Assembly: GCA_027559495.1 (NCBI GenBank)
Contig: JAMXSV010000026.1
Coordinates: 1,860,001 to 1,924,000 of the forward strand
Length of the DNA stretch: 64,000 bases
Source of the DNA: Aurifilum marmelostoma
Lineage: Eukaryota > Ascomycota > Sordariomycetes > Diaporthales > Cryphonectriaceae
Reading direction: 5' to 3'
Part shown: positions 20,424 through 30,478 of the stretch, piece by piece
How the letters are laid out: each line of letters begins with the position of its first letter
Position numbering within the stretch: the stretch's first letter is position 1
Translations under genes and position numbers: made by a program
Notes under the pieces: generated by a model
The model's database searches: none
The model's input: the letters and a program-made list of their open reading frames with translations, nothing else
Told to the model about the DNA's origin: nothing

Positions 20424-20876
20424 TGCACACCACACCAGGGGTAGCAATTCTCTTCCCCTCCGCGAACTCCTGTAAGCTGATGTATCCCACCTGGCTGAGA
20501 CGACTCTCTTGTGTCACGGCCACCTCGACAGGCAGAGCTGGGTGGTATTCGGAGGCTGGTTCTTGCACACGGAGAGAGCCTGAACCTTCTCATTTTTGCC
20601 TGAGACGAGCACCCAGATTTTAGCAGTATTTAGGCTCCGCCCTTGGTCTCTCTCGCCTTGCCTGGGCTACGCCCACCGCCTACCTTCTCCCTCCTGCTGC
20701 TGGACGCATGAACAATCTTGCTCAGAGTGGATTGCACGTCGCTGCCCCTCCACGGCGGCAGCTTCGAGCGTCTTGTTTTCATTTTGTGTTCGCTTTAGTC
20801 TTTTTTAATGTCTTGACGTACCTACACACTTTTTGACAACGCCCCTGTCATATCGGTCCGCCTTGCAAATCACATA

Positions 20877-22165
20877 ATGGCTCTTCCCGGCGAAGGGTCA
20901 GATGTCGAGGCTTTGAGGAAGAGGATCGAGTACGGCCTCAACCTGCTTGGTAGAGAGGGAAATGCAGCTACCAGAGAGAGGATGAAGGTCGCGTGAGTCA
21001 CATTCGCCAATGGTCTGCCAACAACACGGACAAAGGATTAGAAAAAGGCTAACCCCATCTCAACAGCATCCAGGCTGATCGAGAACGCCTGAGACAGCTC
21101 GAGGAAGAACAGCCACATCGAGAGCCCCTGCGTGCCACGCCACAGAGACCGCGTGCAATGCCGAGGAGCAAGATATGGGATGTTATGTAAGTATAAAACT
21201 CTCATAATGACTCCTTCGGGTTCAGGTGATTGTGCCGTACAACAGTTCCGCTGATGGCGCGCTCTCTTGACCTGTCCAGTGAAAAAGCCAATCAATCACC
21301 GGCAGAAGAGCCCAGAAAGGAACATCCCAGCCACTGCCAATCCCAGGAAGGACGAGAGGCTCCCCGGAGGGAGAAAGCCAACGCGGCACCGGCGGCAAAG
21401 GAGGACGACGAGCAGCAGAGAAGGGCGCAGATCATAGCAGAGCTGCAGAGGCGCAGGGACGTGCTGATGGCCCAGCTCTCGCCCAAGCCAGCAGCAGCAC
21501 CCAAGGGCCCGACGCCCGAAGAGGTCCGGCGGGATGAGGAGGCCCAGGCGAGGAAGAGACAGGAGCAGGCCAAGCTGGACCTGCGTACGGCCGTGCCCAG
21601 GGAGCGCAGCTCAGGCGTGTCGTACTCATGGGTGTCTCCGACGGTCAACAGCTTCGGACCCGAGGCACGAGACCTCCCAAGGCTCACCAAGCCCACGGTC
21701 GCCGACCAGGACCGTGACTCTGGCGGCAGGAGCAGCGGCAGCGGCAGCGGCAGCAGGAGAAGGGCGCCCTCCGAGGACAGGCGCAGTACGAGGTCCGCCG
21801 ACTCGCGCGCATCGTCTCAGCGGTCGCAGAACACCAGCCGCAGCTCCCGCGGCGACACCCCCAGCTACCCACCGCGTGCGAGGGCGAACCGCCCACCTGT
21901 ACCACAGCAGGAGGAGGAAGAGCGGCAGCGCAGGCAGCGGCGGCGGCGGCGAGACTCGGCACGGAGCCGTGACAGCAGCAGGCACCCCGACGACAAGACA
22001 CGGCACCGGGAGCGCGAGCGCGAGCGTGAACGTGAACACGAAGGTGATCGGGGCGGAGCTCGCCACCGCAGCCCCAGCCGGGACCGGGACAGGCGCAGGC
22101 GGAGCGAGCCGCCGCGTGGAGGCCTGCTGGAGGAGCTCTTGAAGCTGGGGCCTTGGAGGGCCTGA
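20877..22165 (+). CDS. Hypothetical basic RS/RE-rich protein
   Basis: Exons 20877-20992, 21067-21186 and 21280-22165 (introns 74 and 93 nt, donors GTGAGT and GTAAGT, CTAAC in intron 1), 373 residues. The splice model joins MALPGEGSDVEALRKRIEYG through ERMKVAIQADRERLRQLEEE and SKIWDVIEKANQSPAEE without a break. Residues 1-60 are likely helical, and a second helix spans about 120-200 (QRRAQIIAELQRRRDVLMAQ). The rest is low complexity: Ser/Arg-rich, then alternating Arg-Glu around 22010-22040, ending in a hydrophobic tip GLLEELLKLGPWRA. SR/RE composition is common in splicing-linked proteins, but I recognise no domain and assign no function. The intron structure and consistent codon use argue that it is real. 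Confidence 0.7.
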
Positions 22166-23609
22166 GAGATGGTCCGTAAGCCCGGACGAGCGTGCATGCA
22201 TTACACTTTTTTTTTTTTTTTTTTGACGGCGTGGAGGACAGGAGCGGCTGTCTGTTAGAGCAGGATACCCCTCTTGAAAGATCCTTTCTTGAACTTTCTT
22301 TTTATTTTATTTTTTTTCATCCAAAGGTGACGGTTGCAACGAATATATTATAGAGCAGGGTTGCCCACCCAACTAGACATTCTCGCCAAAACTATCACAC
22401 ATTCTCGAAACTCTCAGGGAAACCCAATACCGCACACCCATGTTCCACAACTCGGCAAGCGTTTGCTACATGTTGGTACAACAGCAAACAAACACACAAA
22501 CAAGGATGAAAGCGAGAACAACTCATCCGACCAAACACGCCAAGAGAAGAATCTTACAAGCAGACTTCTTTGTATAAAAAAGAATATATCACGCCCAAGT
22601 GACTAGTCTCGGGATCTTCTCATCCTTTCGGGTTCATGTTTCACAGCAAAACAAACGTTACTACAGGCCCACCTTGGTCCTACCCACCAGATATTTTGCT
22701 CCGGAAAAGCAGAGCAGAATGGTCAGCTCTGCAGGGCGCCCAAGCTGCTGAACACATTTGCTGCACTGAAAAGGTTTTTTTTTTCTTTTTCTTTTTCTAC
22801 TTCCCTTGTGCATTTTCCTTTTTCGGGTTCGTACATGCGGTGAGCAGAAAGAGTATGTTTGTAGTCACTTCTCTCGAGGGCTGCCCTTCCCGCCGGAGAG
22901 AGCGCTCGGAAGCAGGGATTGCCGGGTGACGGTGCTTGCTGTGGCGGATGATGTTAGCCTGGACACGAGCTGAAGATTTCGGGAAAGATGAACGGGGGGG
23001 AAACGAAAAAGAAAGAAGAAAAAAAAAAGGACTCCCGAGGCTGTTGAGATTTCATGTGGTCAGAGGCCGAGGTGGTGAGAAGGTGTGGTGTCGGGGTTGT
23101 GGCCGCCTCCCAAGCTCTCTCGAGGCTGAAGGGCTGCTGCGCAGGGATGCATCACATATACACGCAGACTACATGTAACATTCCACATCTTGGTCAGCTC
23201 GAAGTCTCCGATCAATAAGATAAACCACCATTGCAATGCATGTTGACCATCACCCATCTGACCTCCATCATCATCGACCTGCAGTAGTGTTAGCAAAGAT
23301 CAGATGGGGAAAAGGTCCAAGAAAGGTATATTGCAGAGGCATCTGTTTGCATAGCGGGGGGGCGCAGTTCAAGCCACAGCGAATGGCCATTGTCCGCCGT
23401 CGGCCGACGACAACAACAACAACAAGAAGAAGCCGAGGTGGATGAGATTCGTTTCATGGTAGCTATCCCTAGCTGGACGGCTGACGTTAAAAGAACCATC
23501 AGGATCCAAGGATGGCGCCGAGGCCTTACGGCTATGACCGATGCGCGATGATGAGATGAACAGGCTGGATACTGCACACAGCCTCGGTGGGCCAGCTCAT
23601 GCGCCTGGC

Positions 23610-23630
23610 GGGGGGGGGGGGGGGGGGGGG
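23610..23630 (+). repeat. Poly-G tract, 21 G
   Basis: Twenty-one consecutive G, followed 40 bases later by further G5-G8 clusters. True length is uncertain, as assemblies rarely get such runs right. Confidence 0.85.
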
Positions 23631-26267
23631 TAGGGCAACAAGGATACAGTAGTGTACCGTCGGAGGGAGGGGGGGGCGGGGGGTGATGAAGATCTCAGTG
23701 AAACCATGGACCCGAGGCCTTGGGATGAGATCGAAGAACCTCCAAACAAGCGGTCACGATTGAGGGGAGAAGATGGTGTGGTGACGTGTGGAAATACTCG
23801 GCACTTGGTCGTCGCTGATGATGGGCTCTACCCTCTCTCTCTCTCTCTCTCTCCTCAACGGTCGAGGAGATGATCTTCCGGAGCTGACCGCGGTGGTTCG
23901 CGTGTGCACCGGCCATGGCTAGAGGGCAGGTAGGTCGTGGCGAAGTCCTCGCATATCCAATGTGGAGAGGCCACCATCGGCCAAGAGTGTGACGTGACGA
24001 TGACAATCTTGCAGAGGCACGAGACGAGGGGATTGACGCATGCTAGTAGAAGGAGTTCGAAGTTCATTTGCCTATTTGACTTCCGGGTGTATGTTTAGCG
24101 TCTCTGGGACGTCCACTTTTGCGCCCTTGGTCAGATGCCTTGGATCTTGGCTGGCTGGCTGGTCTTGTAGAGATGCTGGCATGGCCAGTATCAAATTCTC
24201 GAGGGGCTGCTGATCTTGCCCCAACACCTGGAGAGTATCAATAAATGCATGACTCTCTCCCGCCCAAGACGACATAGCCATTCATCATCGGCATATCAGG
24301 GTCCGAGATGGGGATGAGACGCTCGGGACAACCAGAGGTTAGCGGACCGTCTCGCATGGGGAGGGTTTCAGTCTGGCCCGTCTCGCCGTGATCGACGCTC
24401 GAAGCTATTCCCAAATGCAGCGCCTGCAGTGCATTCGCCCCCCCACGGCAGGTCGAAGGTAGACTTGAGGAAAGGATGGGGGGATGGGTCAGAGCAGTAG
24501 ACGAGCGCTTGTCGGCCCTGATTGGGGAAGAAACGGCCGTGTGGACAATCTCGCTTGATCGGGATGGCAGAGTCCCGGCGAGGCCTTGTCGAGTTTTAGG
24601 GCTGACGACTTGTCCAAGTTGGAGGGGTTTAGATGTGACCTTGGGGATAGCGACGGAAACAGGCTCCCTTCTGTCTAGGGCCGAGGTCACGGTCGTCCCC
24701 GATCGTATGCCATGCTGTCATTGGCTCGCAGAATCGATCCCAGAGGAGAGTGTATCGATCAACCTCAAGTCGCATTGGAACCGAGAGCCGACCAAGAAAA
24801 AGAAGAGAAGGGGAAGGGAAAAAAAAAGAAAAAAAAAAAGAAGCAGTTGCAAATGCTGACGTGAGAGATTGAGAGATGGGTCATGTAGAAAGATGATTTG
24901 TCGGATCCCCGTGGGATCAATTCTGGTCCCGAAATCCGCATAGGGCTGAGATGGTGGGTACTCTGTCATGACAGTCCTGGGGCCCTGGATTCTCCCATCG
25001 CACGGTCCACGGCATTCCCTCTCCCATAGTATCTGCACAGGAGATCAGTCAGGATCGTGTTTCCAGCACTCATACTGAAGGGGTTCCTCAGCACGATCTC
25101 GAAGGGAAGAGAAGGACTGGGGGGGGGGGGGGGGAGGGGGACACCCTCTTCCCGAGCCAACCCCCCCTCCTCCTTCTTGTCTTTCATACCTTGAGAGCAC
25201 CATGTCGAAATGTCCCGTTACATGGTTCTGACTGTGGCTTGGTAAGAAAGTGACATTGATCATGTCTCTCTCTTATGTGGTAACCATAATCAACCCGTGG
25301 ATTGTCCCACCCAACAAAAAATAGACGTGTGGCGCATGGTTGTTGAGCTCTGGTGCGTGAGTTTTACAAAGCAGCTTAGAAAGCACATTACACATGAGAA
25401 ACGGCCCGTTTTTTTTCTTCTTGCTTCTTTCTCTGTCCAATGAGGGTGGTGGTCTGTCTTCACCGAGACGCTGTGTGTGGTTTTGTTCCAAGGCGTGATG
25501 ATGGCTTCTATGTGCACACCTGCGTACACGGCAGAGCACAAAGCTGACACCAAGTGGATGTGTGTTGATCAAGTCCGTCACATGGCGTCCCTCAATTTTT
25601 TTTTTCACTCTTTCTGTCCTGCCTCAGAGGGCGATGTTCATTCCTGGTTGGCAGGAGAGAGATATTACAGCATGTAGAAGAAGTGGACTTTCAAAAATGT
25701 CAGAAGTCTGGCAAAGCCACTGTTGCGGTGAAAAAGGAGCAGGCGGCACTGTCGAGGTGTGGTTGGGGGGGGGGGGCCAGTTAGCGGAAGGGGGGGGGGG
25801 GCAGAGGGACGATCCCGGGATACTAGGGGTATCAGATAGCTAGGGTCCAGGGTGCTGTACTATGTAGGACTATAGCGTCAGTACTTACTTACATGGCATG
25901 GTACTATGGTACGACTATGGTAGGCACAGCCCATGGTAAGATGTGCCCCTCCCCCCACACCCATGCAATTACACTAAGAAGTATGCGGTACTATAGTGCT
26001 GTACAGGCCACCTTTTACTCTCTCTCCAAGCCTCTGCGCCCAGACCATCATCAACCTGCCGAGGAAAATCGAACCAAACCCACAGGACGTGCCAATCCAT
26101 CTTGAACCCTTTCTACCAGAAACTTTATTCTACCACAATTACGAGTAGTTACTATCATCATGTACTACGGTACTTACTACGCCCCTTCCCCTCCCCCCCC
26201 TCCTTCTTCGCTCAGAGGCGGCGGTCAAGGATCCAAGGCGGCCTCTTTTGGCCCGCAGTGACGGGAC

Positions 26268-26292
26268 GAGAGAGAGAGAGAGAGAGAGAGAG
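26268..26292 (+). repeat. (GA)n microsatellite next to TG repeats
   Basis: About 12 GA units, then TATGTGTGTGTGGG. Confidence 0.95.
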
Positions 26293-28120
26293 TATGTGTG
26301 TGTGGGTGAGAGGAACTTGTGCCACGGAGATGTTGCGGCCAAAGCCACTCGCGGTATATTAAGTAGCCTCTACACCACCCTGCCCTGCTCGATATTGCGA
26401 TCGTACATCCGCATGCAGGACCTCAGGTGGGATCGTCCCCAACAGCTGTGCCTCTTCTCCCGAAACTACTTAATTAACTCTGAGCCCAGTTTCCAAGACA
26501 TCTACTTTCCCATCCTCGACCTGGCAGAGCAGCATGCTGCGCGTGCAGTAGTACCACAGTACGGTAACTGTACTCCATACCCCGCCCCGCCCTGCTGCAT
26601 AGTACAGCCTCACAGGGCCTAGGAGAGAGACCCCCTGTAATCACTCGCCTGCCGTTGCCTGTCAGGTGCCTCTAGGTAGGTCCTAAATCCCTGGACCCAT
26701 CTGCCCTTTCTTATTAGCCCCGCCTAACTATGTCTTTCTAGGTATCTACAGCCCGCAATCTTTCGTCTCCGTTCCAACAGGCCGAGACATCTGCTATCCT
26801 TCTGCCTGCCTCCCTCTCTCTCTCTCTCTTCTCCAATTCATTCCGCCGCCGTCCATTGGACTGGGCCTAAATAGATATTGGTGCTGGTTCCCGTGCCGCC
26901 TCTGCTCGACAGCTTGATCCAGTCCCTTTTTCTTATTTTCCTGGTGTCTTTCTGGACTCGCCATTCGTCCTTTTACGGCTCGAACCGTCCGCGTGTCTCA
27001 AACCCCCTCTGGAGCGCCCCATCACTCCTCTGTGAGTCGCCGGTAGTTGGAACGCTCAGGCGCTTCTGAGCACCACAGAGCTAGGCTGTATCCAGCCACC
27101 CCGACGACCCTGGCACCTGGCAGCCCAGAAAGCACCCGCGACGGCTCTTCTCTTCCGCGTCTCCCTCCCGCCCCGAGCTTCCCTACGAGGGTGGCACGAG
27201 CCTTGCCTCTTCTTCTTTGTCTGGCTGGCCCCAGCCCTCCCGTCCTACTAGGTACTGTGCTCGGCGTTACCTCGTGTCGACTACTGACCACGACCACAAG
27301 CACAAGAGGCGTTCCCGCCGCCGGCTCTTGTCTGTGTGTGGGCTCGAGGGAGAGAGGACCGTTTTACCATCCTCGCCCGACCAGCCTTGCCACCCTCTCC
27401 CCCCCCCCCCACCATCGAGGCTCTTCGTTTCCCGGCGAGGGACTCTCGATATGGGAGCAAGCTATTGATACCACCTTGTTGTCCCTCTCCTCCTCGTCAG
27501 TGCTTACTGCAATGACATAACGGCACAGGCCGACCAGCCGGACATAGAAGCAGGTTCCGGATACAACTGCCGTCCTCAGTGTTACCTCTCTAGCCGCCTA
27601 CGGCCTGCAGAGCTTGTTGCACCGGCCTGCACACACAGCAGGCTGCCTAAACTCCTGCTGCTTTATTAAAACCCCTGGCCATTCCCCGGCATCTGGACCA
27701 GAGAGCCTCGCTCGTGGGAACTCTCCGCCTGTCCCCACATGTCCGTGTCCTGCTGGTCATTGCCTCGCTCCGCATCACAGCGCCGCGCCCCCACCACCTC
27801 GACAGAGTTGTTTTGCCTTTTTGGGCCGCCAGCCCTGGCCAGCCCTCGAACGAAAGATATCGATCCGTCCTTTTGACGAGGGGTCCGCCCCCAGCCTTTC
27901 AGTCTCCCCGCCGGGGGCGCCTGTTCTTACGGCAGAGATCTTACAACACACCACCGCCAGACCTCCTCGACTTCTCGTCCTGTCGTCTCCTCTCGACGGC
28001 TCTTGTCAGCCTTTTGCCTCTTCCTCCTTGCTCTGGCCCGCCGACCCGACGCTGCAGCCTGGCTGGAATGGCAATTGCGCGTCCTAGAGCCTCGTCGTTT
28101 CCCGGCTCGTCCCATTCATC

Positions 28121-30478
28121 ATGGCACCCGAACTAACCAGTCATCGGCGGACCGCAGCGCCGTCCCCTGCGCCAACCGTCAACTCCTCGACCTCATCTTC
28201 CACCATCTCGAGCGATGCCCTGAAGCAGAAGCGCCCCAGAACAAGCAAGCCAAAGGTCAAGACAGGCTGCATGAACTGCAAGTTAGTCAATCCTCCCTCC
28301 CCCTTGTCTTATTTTTTTTCCTTCTTCTTTTTTTTTAAAAAAAGAAAAAAGAAAAACCATACATACCACGGGCGAGACGGCGCTGATGTACTTTCTGTGT
28401 TGTGTTTTTTTCTACCTATAGACAGCGCAGGATCAAATGCGACGAGAAACGACCGGCTTGCTCAAACTGCGTGCGTTCCAAGAAGACTTGCTCCGGCTAC
28501 CCACCTCCACCCAGAAGTGCACGGCCTTTCGAGGAGATACCCATCGCCCCCAGACCGAAACCTGCGGACGGCACGGCAGCAGCTATCGCCCCACAGGCGA
28601 TACGGCCTACCCAGCCCATACAGCTTCCCCCCTCGACGAGTCGCCAAACACCAGCGGCGGCTCACGCCTCCTCAGGAGAGGTCCGTCGCGGCGCGGCAGC
28701 AACAGCAGCAGCAGCAACAGCGACAGCCGCAGCAGCAGAACGTCATTGCTCTCTACAGGCCCACCACTTTCCCCTTTGCGCACCAGGAAGGCCTCTATTT
28801 TCAGCTGTTCCAGTCCCACACCGCCAACGAGCTGTCGGGCTACTTTGATTCGGTATTCTGGTCGCGCCTCGTCCTGCAGGAATGTCACTCCGCAGTAGCC
28901 ATCCGCCATGCCGTGGTGGCACTGGGCGCGCTGTACAAGACCCTGGAAAAGAATTCCGAGTCACCTCCTACTTCGCCGCGGCCAGGTATCGACCATGTTG
29001 ATAGCGCATACCGCCACTGGGAGGTGGCCGTGAGGTCATACTCCAGCGCGTGCACGTCTCTCGTCAGTGTCGCCGGTCCAGACAGCAGCGCAAACAGGAC
29101 GCGGCTCATGGCCAGTGTCCTGCTGGCCTGTTTCGACTCCTTCATTGGCGACCACAAGCAGGCCATTGTGCAGATCCAGAACGGGCTGAGCCTCCTGGAA
29201 CAACTGCGCGCACAGAGGCGTCGCGCCTTCATGTCCCACCCAGAAGAGCCCGTCGAAGACGAGATCATCCAGATGTTCACCCGGCTGGCGATCCAGGCCA
29301 AATCATACGATATGGCCTTCCACTTTCCCAAGCCATATGTGATCCGGCTGATCCAGCCATCGACGGACCCGTCTTCCCCGCAGTCCGACGGAGGATCCCC
29401 TGTGTCCCTGCATCAAGACCCGATTCCTGATCGCTTCGCATCCCTGCACGAGGCCCGGATCGCGTGGGACACACTATGCGAGAGGATGTTCAGGTTCACC
29501 GAGACCCTCTTCTCCACTGCAGGCCAGAATGGACCCCTGGGCATCCTGCCTGCTACTCTGCGCCAGTACGGACTGGGGTTCCGAGGCCAGATCGAGTCCT
29601 GGTCCCTGGCGTTCGACCATATCCTCACCTCGAGGTCTGCACCTGGCGTGAGCAGCCAAGAGAAGGCCGCGATAGCAGTGCTCAAGATGTCGCAGCTGAT
29701 GGGCCAGATGCTGTTCCTCATGACGTTCAGCGACAGCGAAACCCAGTTCGACAACTTCCAGCCTCAGTTCCAGACGATCGTCGACCTCGGACGAGAGGTT
29801 GTGGGCGATCAGGAGCGGCGGGCAGCTGAAAAGCGGTGTCCGGATCCCCGAACGTGCCGACATCACGCAAGACACGGGGCAGACATTTTTGGTGGGCATG
29901 AGTACACCGCCAATCACATCAAGCCAAGCTTCAGCGCGGATATGGGCATCGTCCCGCCACTCTATGTCGTGGCGACGAAGTGCCGCAACCCGGTCATCAG
30001 GCGACAGGCGATCCAGCTGCTCAGGAGCAGCTCGAGGAGAGAGGCCATGTGGGACAGCGAGCTCACGGCTCGCATCGGCTCCTGGATCATGGACATCGAG
30101 GAGGAGGAAGACCTGGCGGCGTCTACCCCAGCCCGCAGCCCGCTGGGCTCCTTCTCGGAGGCGAGCGGTCCGTCCCCGCTTACTGCTTATACGAGCGGTA
30201 GCAGCCCTCGGCCTCACTCTAGTTATTCAAACGGTTCGGTCGATTTCGGCAACAACCTAGGGCCCGGCGGCAATGCGAAATGGGATGCCCGACGAGAATC
30301 CATTGTCAGCCAGGGAAATAGGCTTCAGCAAAAGGTCGTCCCCGACGACAAGCGGGTCATGGTCATGGCGGTTGAGTTTGACCTGCGGGAGCACAAGGCA
30401 GTTCTGCAGTGCGGAAGCAGAGGTCTCGCCGCTGGTACCCGGGATCTTAAATCGCGTGTGACCCAAATCACATGGTGA
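28121..30478 (+). CDS. Zn2Cys6 fungal transcription factor (frame disturbed)
   Basis: Exon 1 28121-28281, intron 28282-28421 (140 nt, GTTAGT...ATAG), then one long exon to TGA 30478. Splicing joins TGCMNCK to QRRIKCDEKRPACSNCVRSK, a complete Zn2Cys6 cluster with all six Cys, preceded by a basic stretch (KQKRPRTSKPKVK). The finger frame stays open to 28848, but the large C-terminal regulatory domain (from about NVIALYRPTTFPFAHQEGLY to the end) is in the next frame. A +1 shift is needed between 28507 and 28739, probably at the CAG repeat 28697-28739. A second compensated pair of shifts is suspected at 29829-29890. The C-terminal part resembles the fungal-specific regulatory domain of Moc3-type factors. 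Targets unknown. Intact length would be about 730 residues. Confidence 0.8.
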   Translation: MAPELTSHRRTAAPSPAPTVNSSTSSSTISSDALKQKRPRTSKPKVKTGCMNCKLVNPPSPLSYFFSFFFFFKKRKKKNHTYHGRDGADVLSVLCFFLPIDSAGSNATRNDRLAQTACVPRRLAPATHLHPEVHGLSRRYPSPPDRNLRTARQQLSPHRRYGLPSPYSFPPRRVAKHQRRLTPPQERSVAARQQQQQQQQRQPQQQNVIALYRPTTFPFAHQEGLYFQLFQSHTANELSGYFDSVFWSRLVLQECHSAVAIRHAVVALGALYKTLEKNSESPPTSPRPGIDHVDSAYRHWEVAVRSYSSACTSLVSVAGPDSSANRTRLMASVLLACFDSFIGDHKQAIVQIQNGLSLLEQLRAQRRRAFMSHPEEPVEDEIIQMFTRLAIQAKSYDMAFHFPKPYVIRLIQPSTDPSSPQSDGGSPVSLHQDPIPDRFASLHEARIAWDTLCERMFRFTETLFSTAGQNGPLGILPATLRQYGLGFRGQIESWSLAFDHILTSRSAPGVSSQEKAAIAVLKMSQLMGQMLFLMTFSDSETQFDNFQPQFQTIVDLGREVVGDQERRAAEKRCPDPRTCRHHARHGADIFGGHEYTANHIKPSFSADMGIVPPLYVVATKCRNPVIRRQAIQLLRSSSRREAMWDSELTARIGSWIMDIEEEEDLAASTPARSPLGSFSEASGPSPLTAYTSGSSPRPHSSYSNGSVDFGNNLGPGGNAKWDARRESIVSQGNRLQQKVVPDDKRVMVMAVEFDLREHKAVLQCGSRGLAAGTRDLKSRVTQITW
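28697..28739 (+). repeat. Imperfect CAG/CAA repeat in the coding region
   Basis: Reads as poly-Gln in the frame of the downstream domain and as poly-Ala/Thr in the frame of the zinc finger. It is the likely site where the two frames should join. Confidence 0.85.

Larger units (their letters stand above)
19241..20876. promoter_or_regulatory. Divergent intergenic region, 1.6 kb
   Basis: Lies between RIT1 and the plus-strand RS-rich gene, so it holds both promoters. Contains (GA)n at 19874-19896 and (AC)n at 20397-20422. No gene is supported; the frames crossing the AC repeat are artefacts of the repeat. Confidence 0.5.
22166..28120. other. Gene desert and long leader of the Zn2Cys6 gene, 6 kb
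   Basis: No gene is supported on either strand. The left part (22.2-25.8 kb) has T18 at about 22207, G21 at 23610-23630, (CT)n at 23832-23853, G16 at 25119-25134, and two G runs at 25763-25774 and 25788-25801. 25.85-26.6 kb is dense in GTAC/TACTA-like motifs and has (GA)n at 26268-26292. 26.7-28.1 kb is C/CT-rich, has only weak upstream open frames (27047-27520, 27614-28087), and looks like an unusually long promoter plus 5' leader. Confidence 0.5.

Noticed and set aside
20289..20450. Several open frames with Thr-His or Cys-Val repeats
   Set aside because: Translations of the (AC)n microsatellite in all frames.
24238..24690. 150-codon minus-strand frame in the gene desert
   Set aside because: No recognisable motif, no intron structure, codon use unlike the real genes of the window.
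27047..28087. Two 157-codon frames before the Zn2Cys6 gene
   Set aside because: Pro/Ser/Leu-rich translation of C-rich leader sequence; no domain and no intron logic. They may be upstream ORFs but not independent genes.
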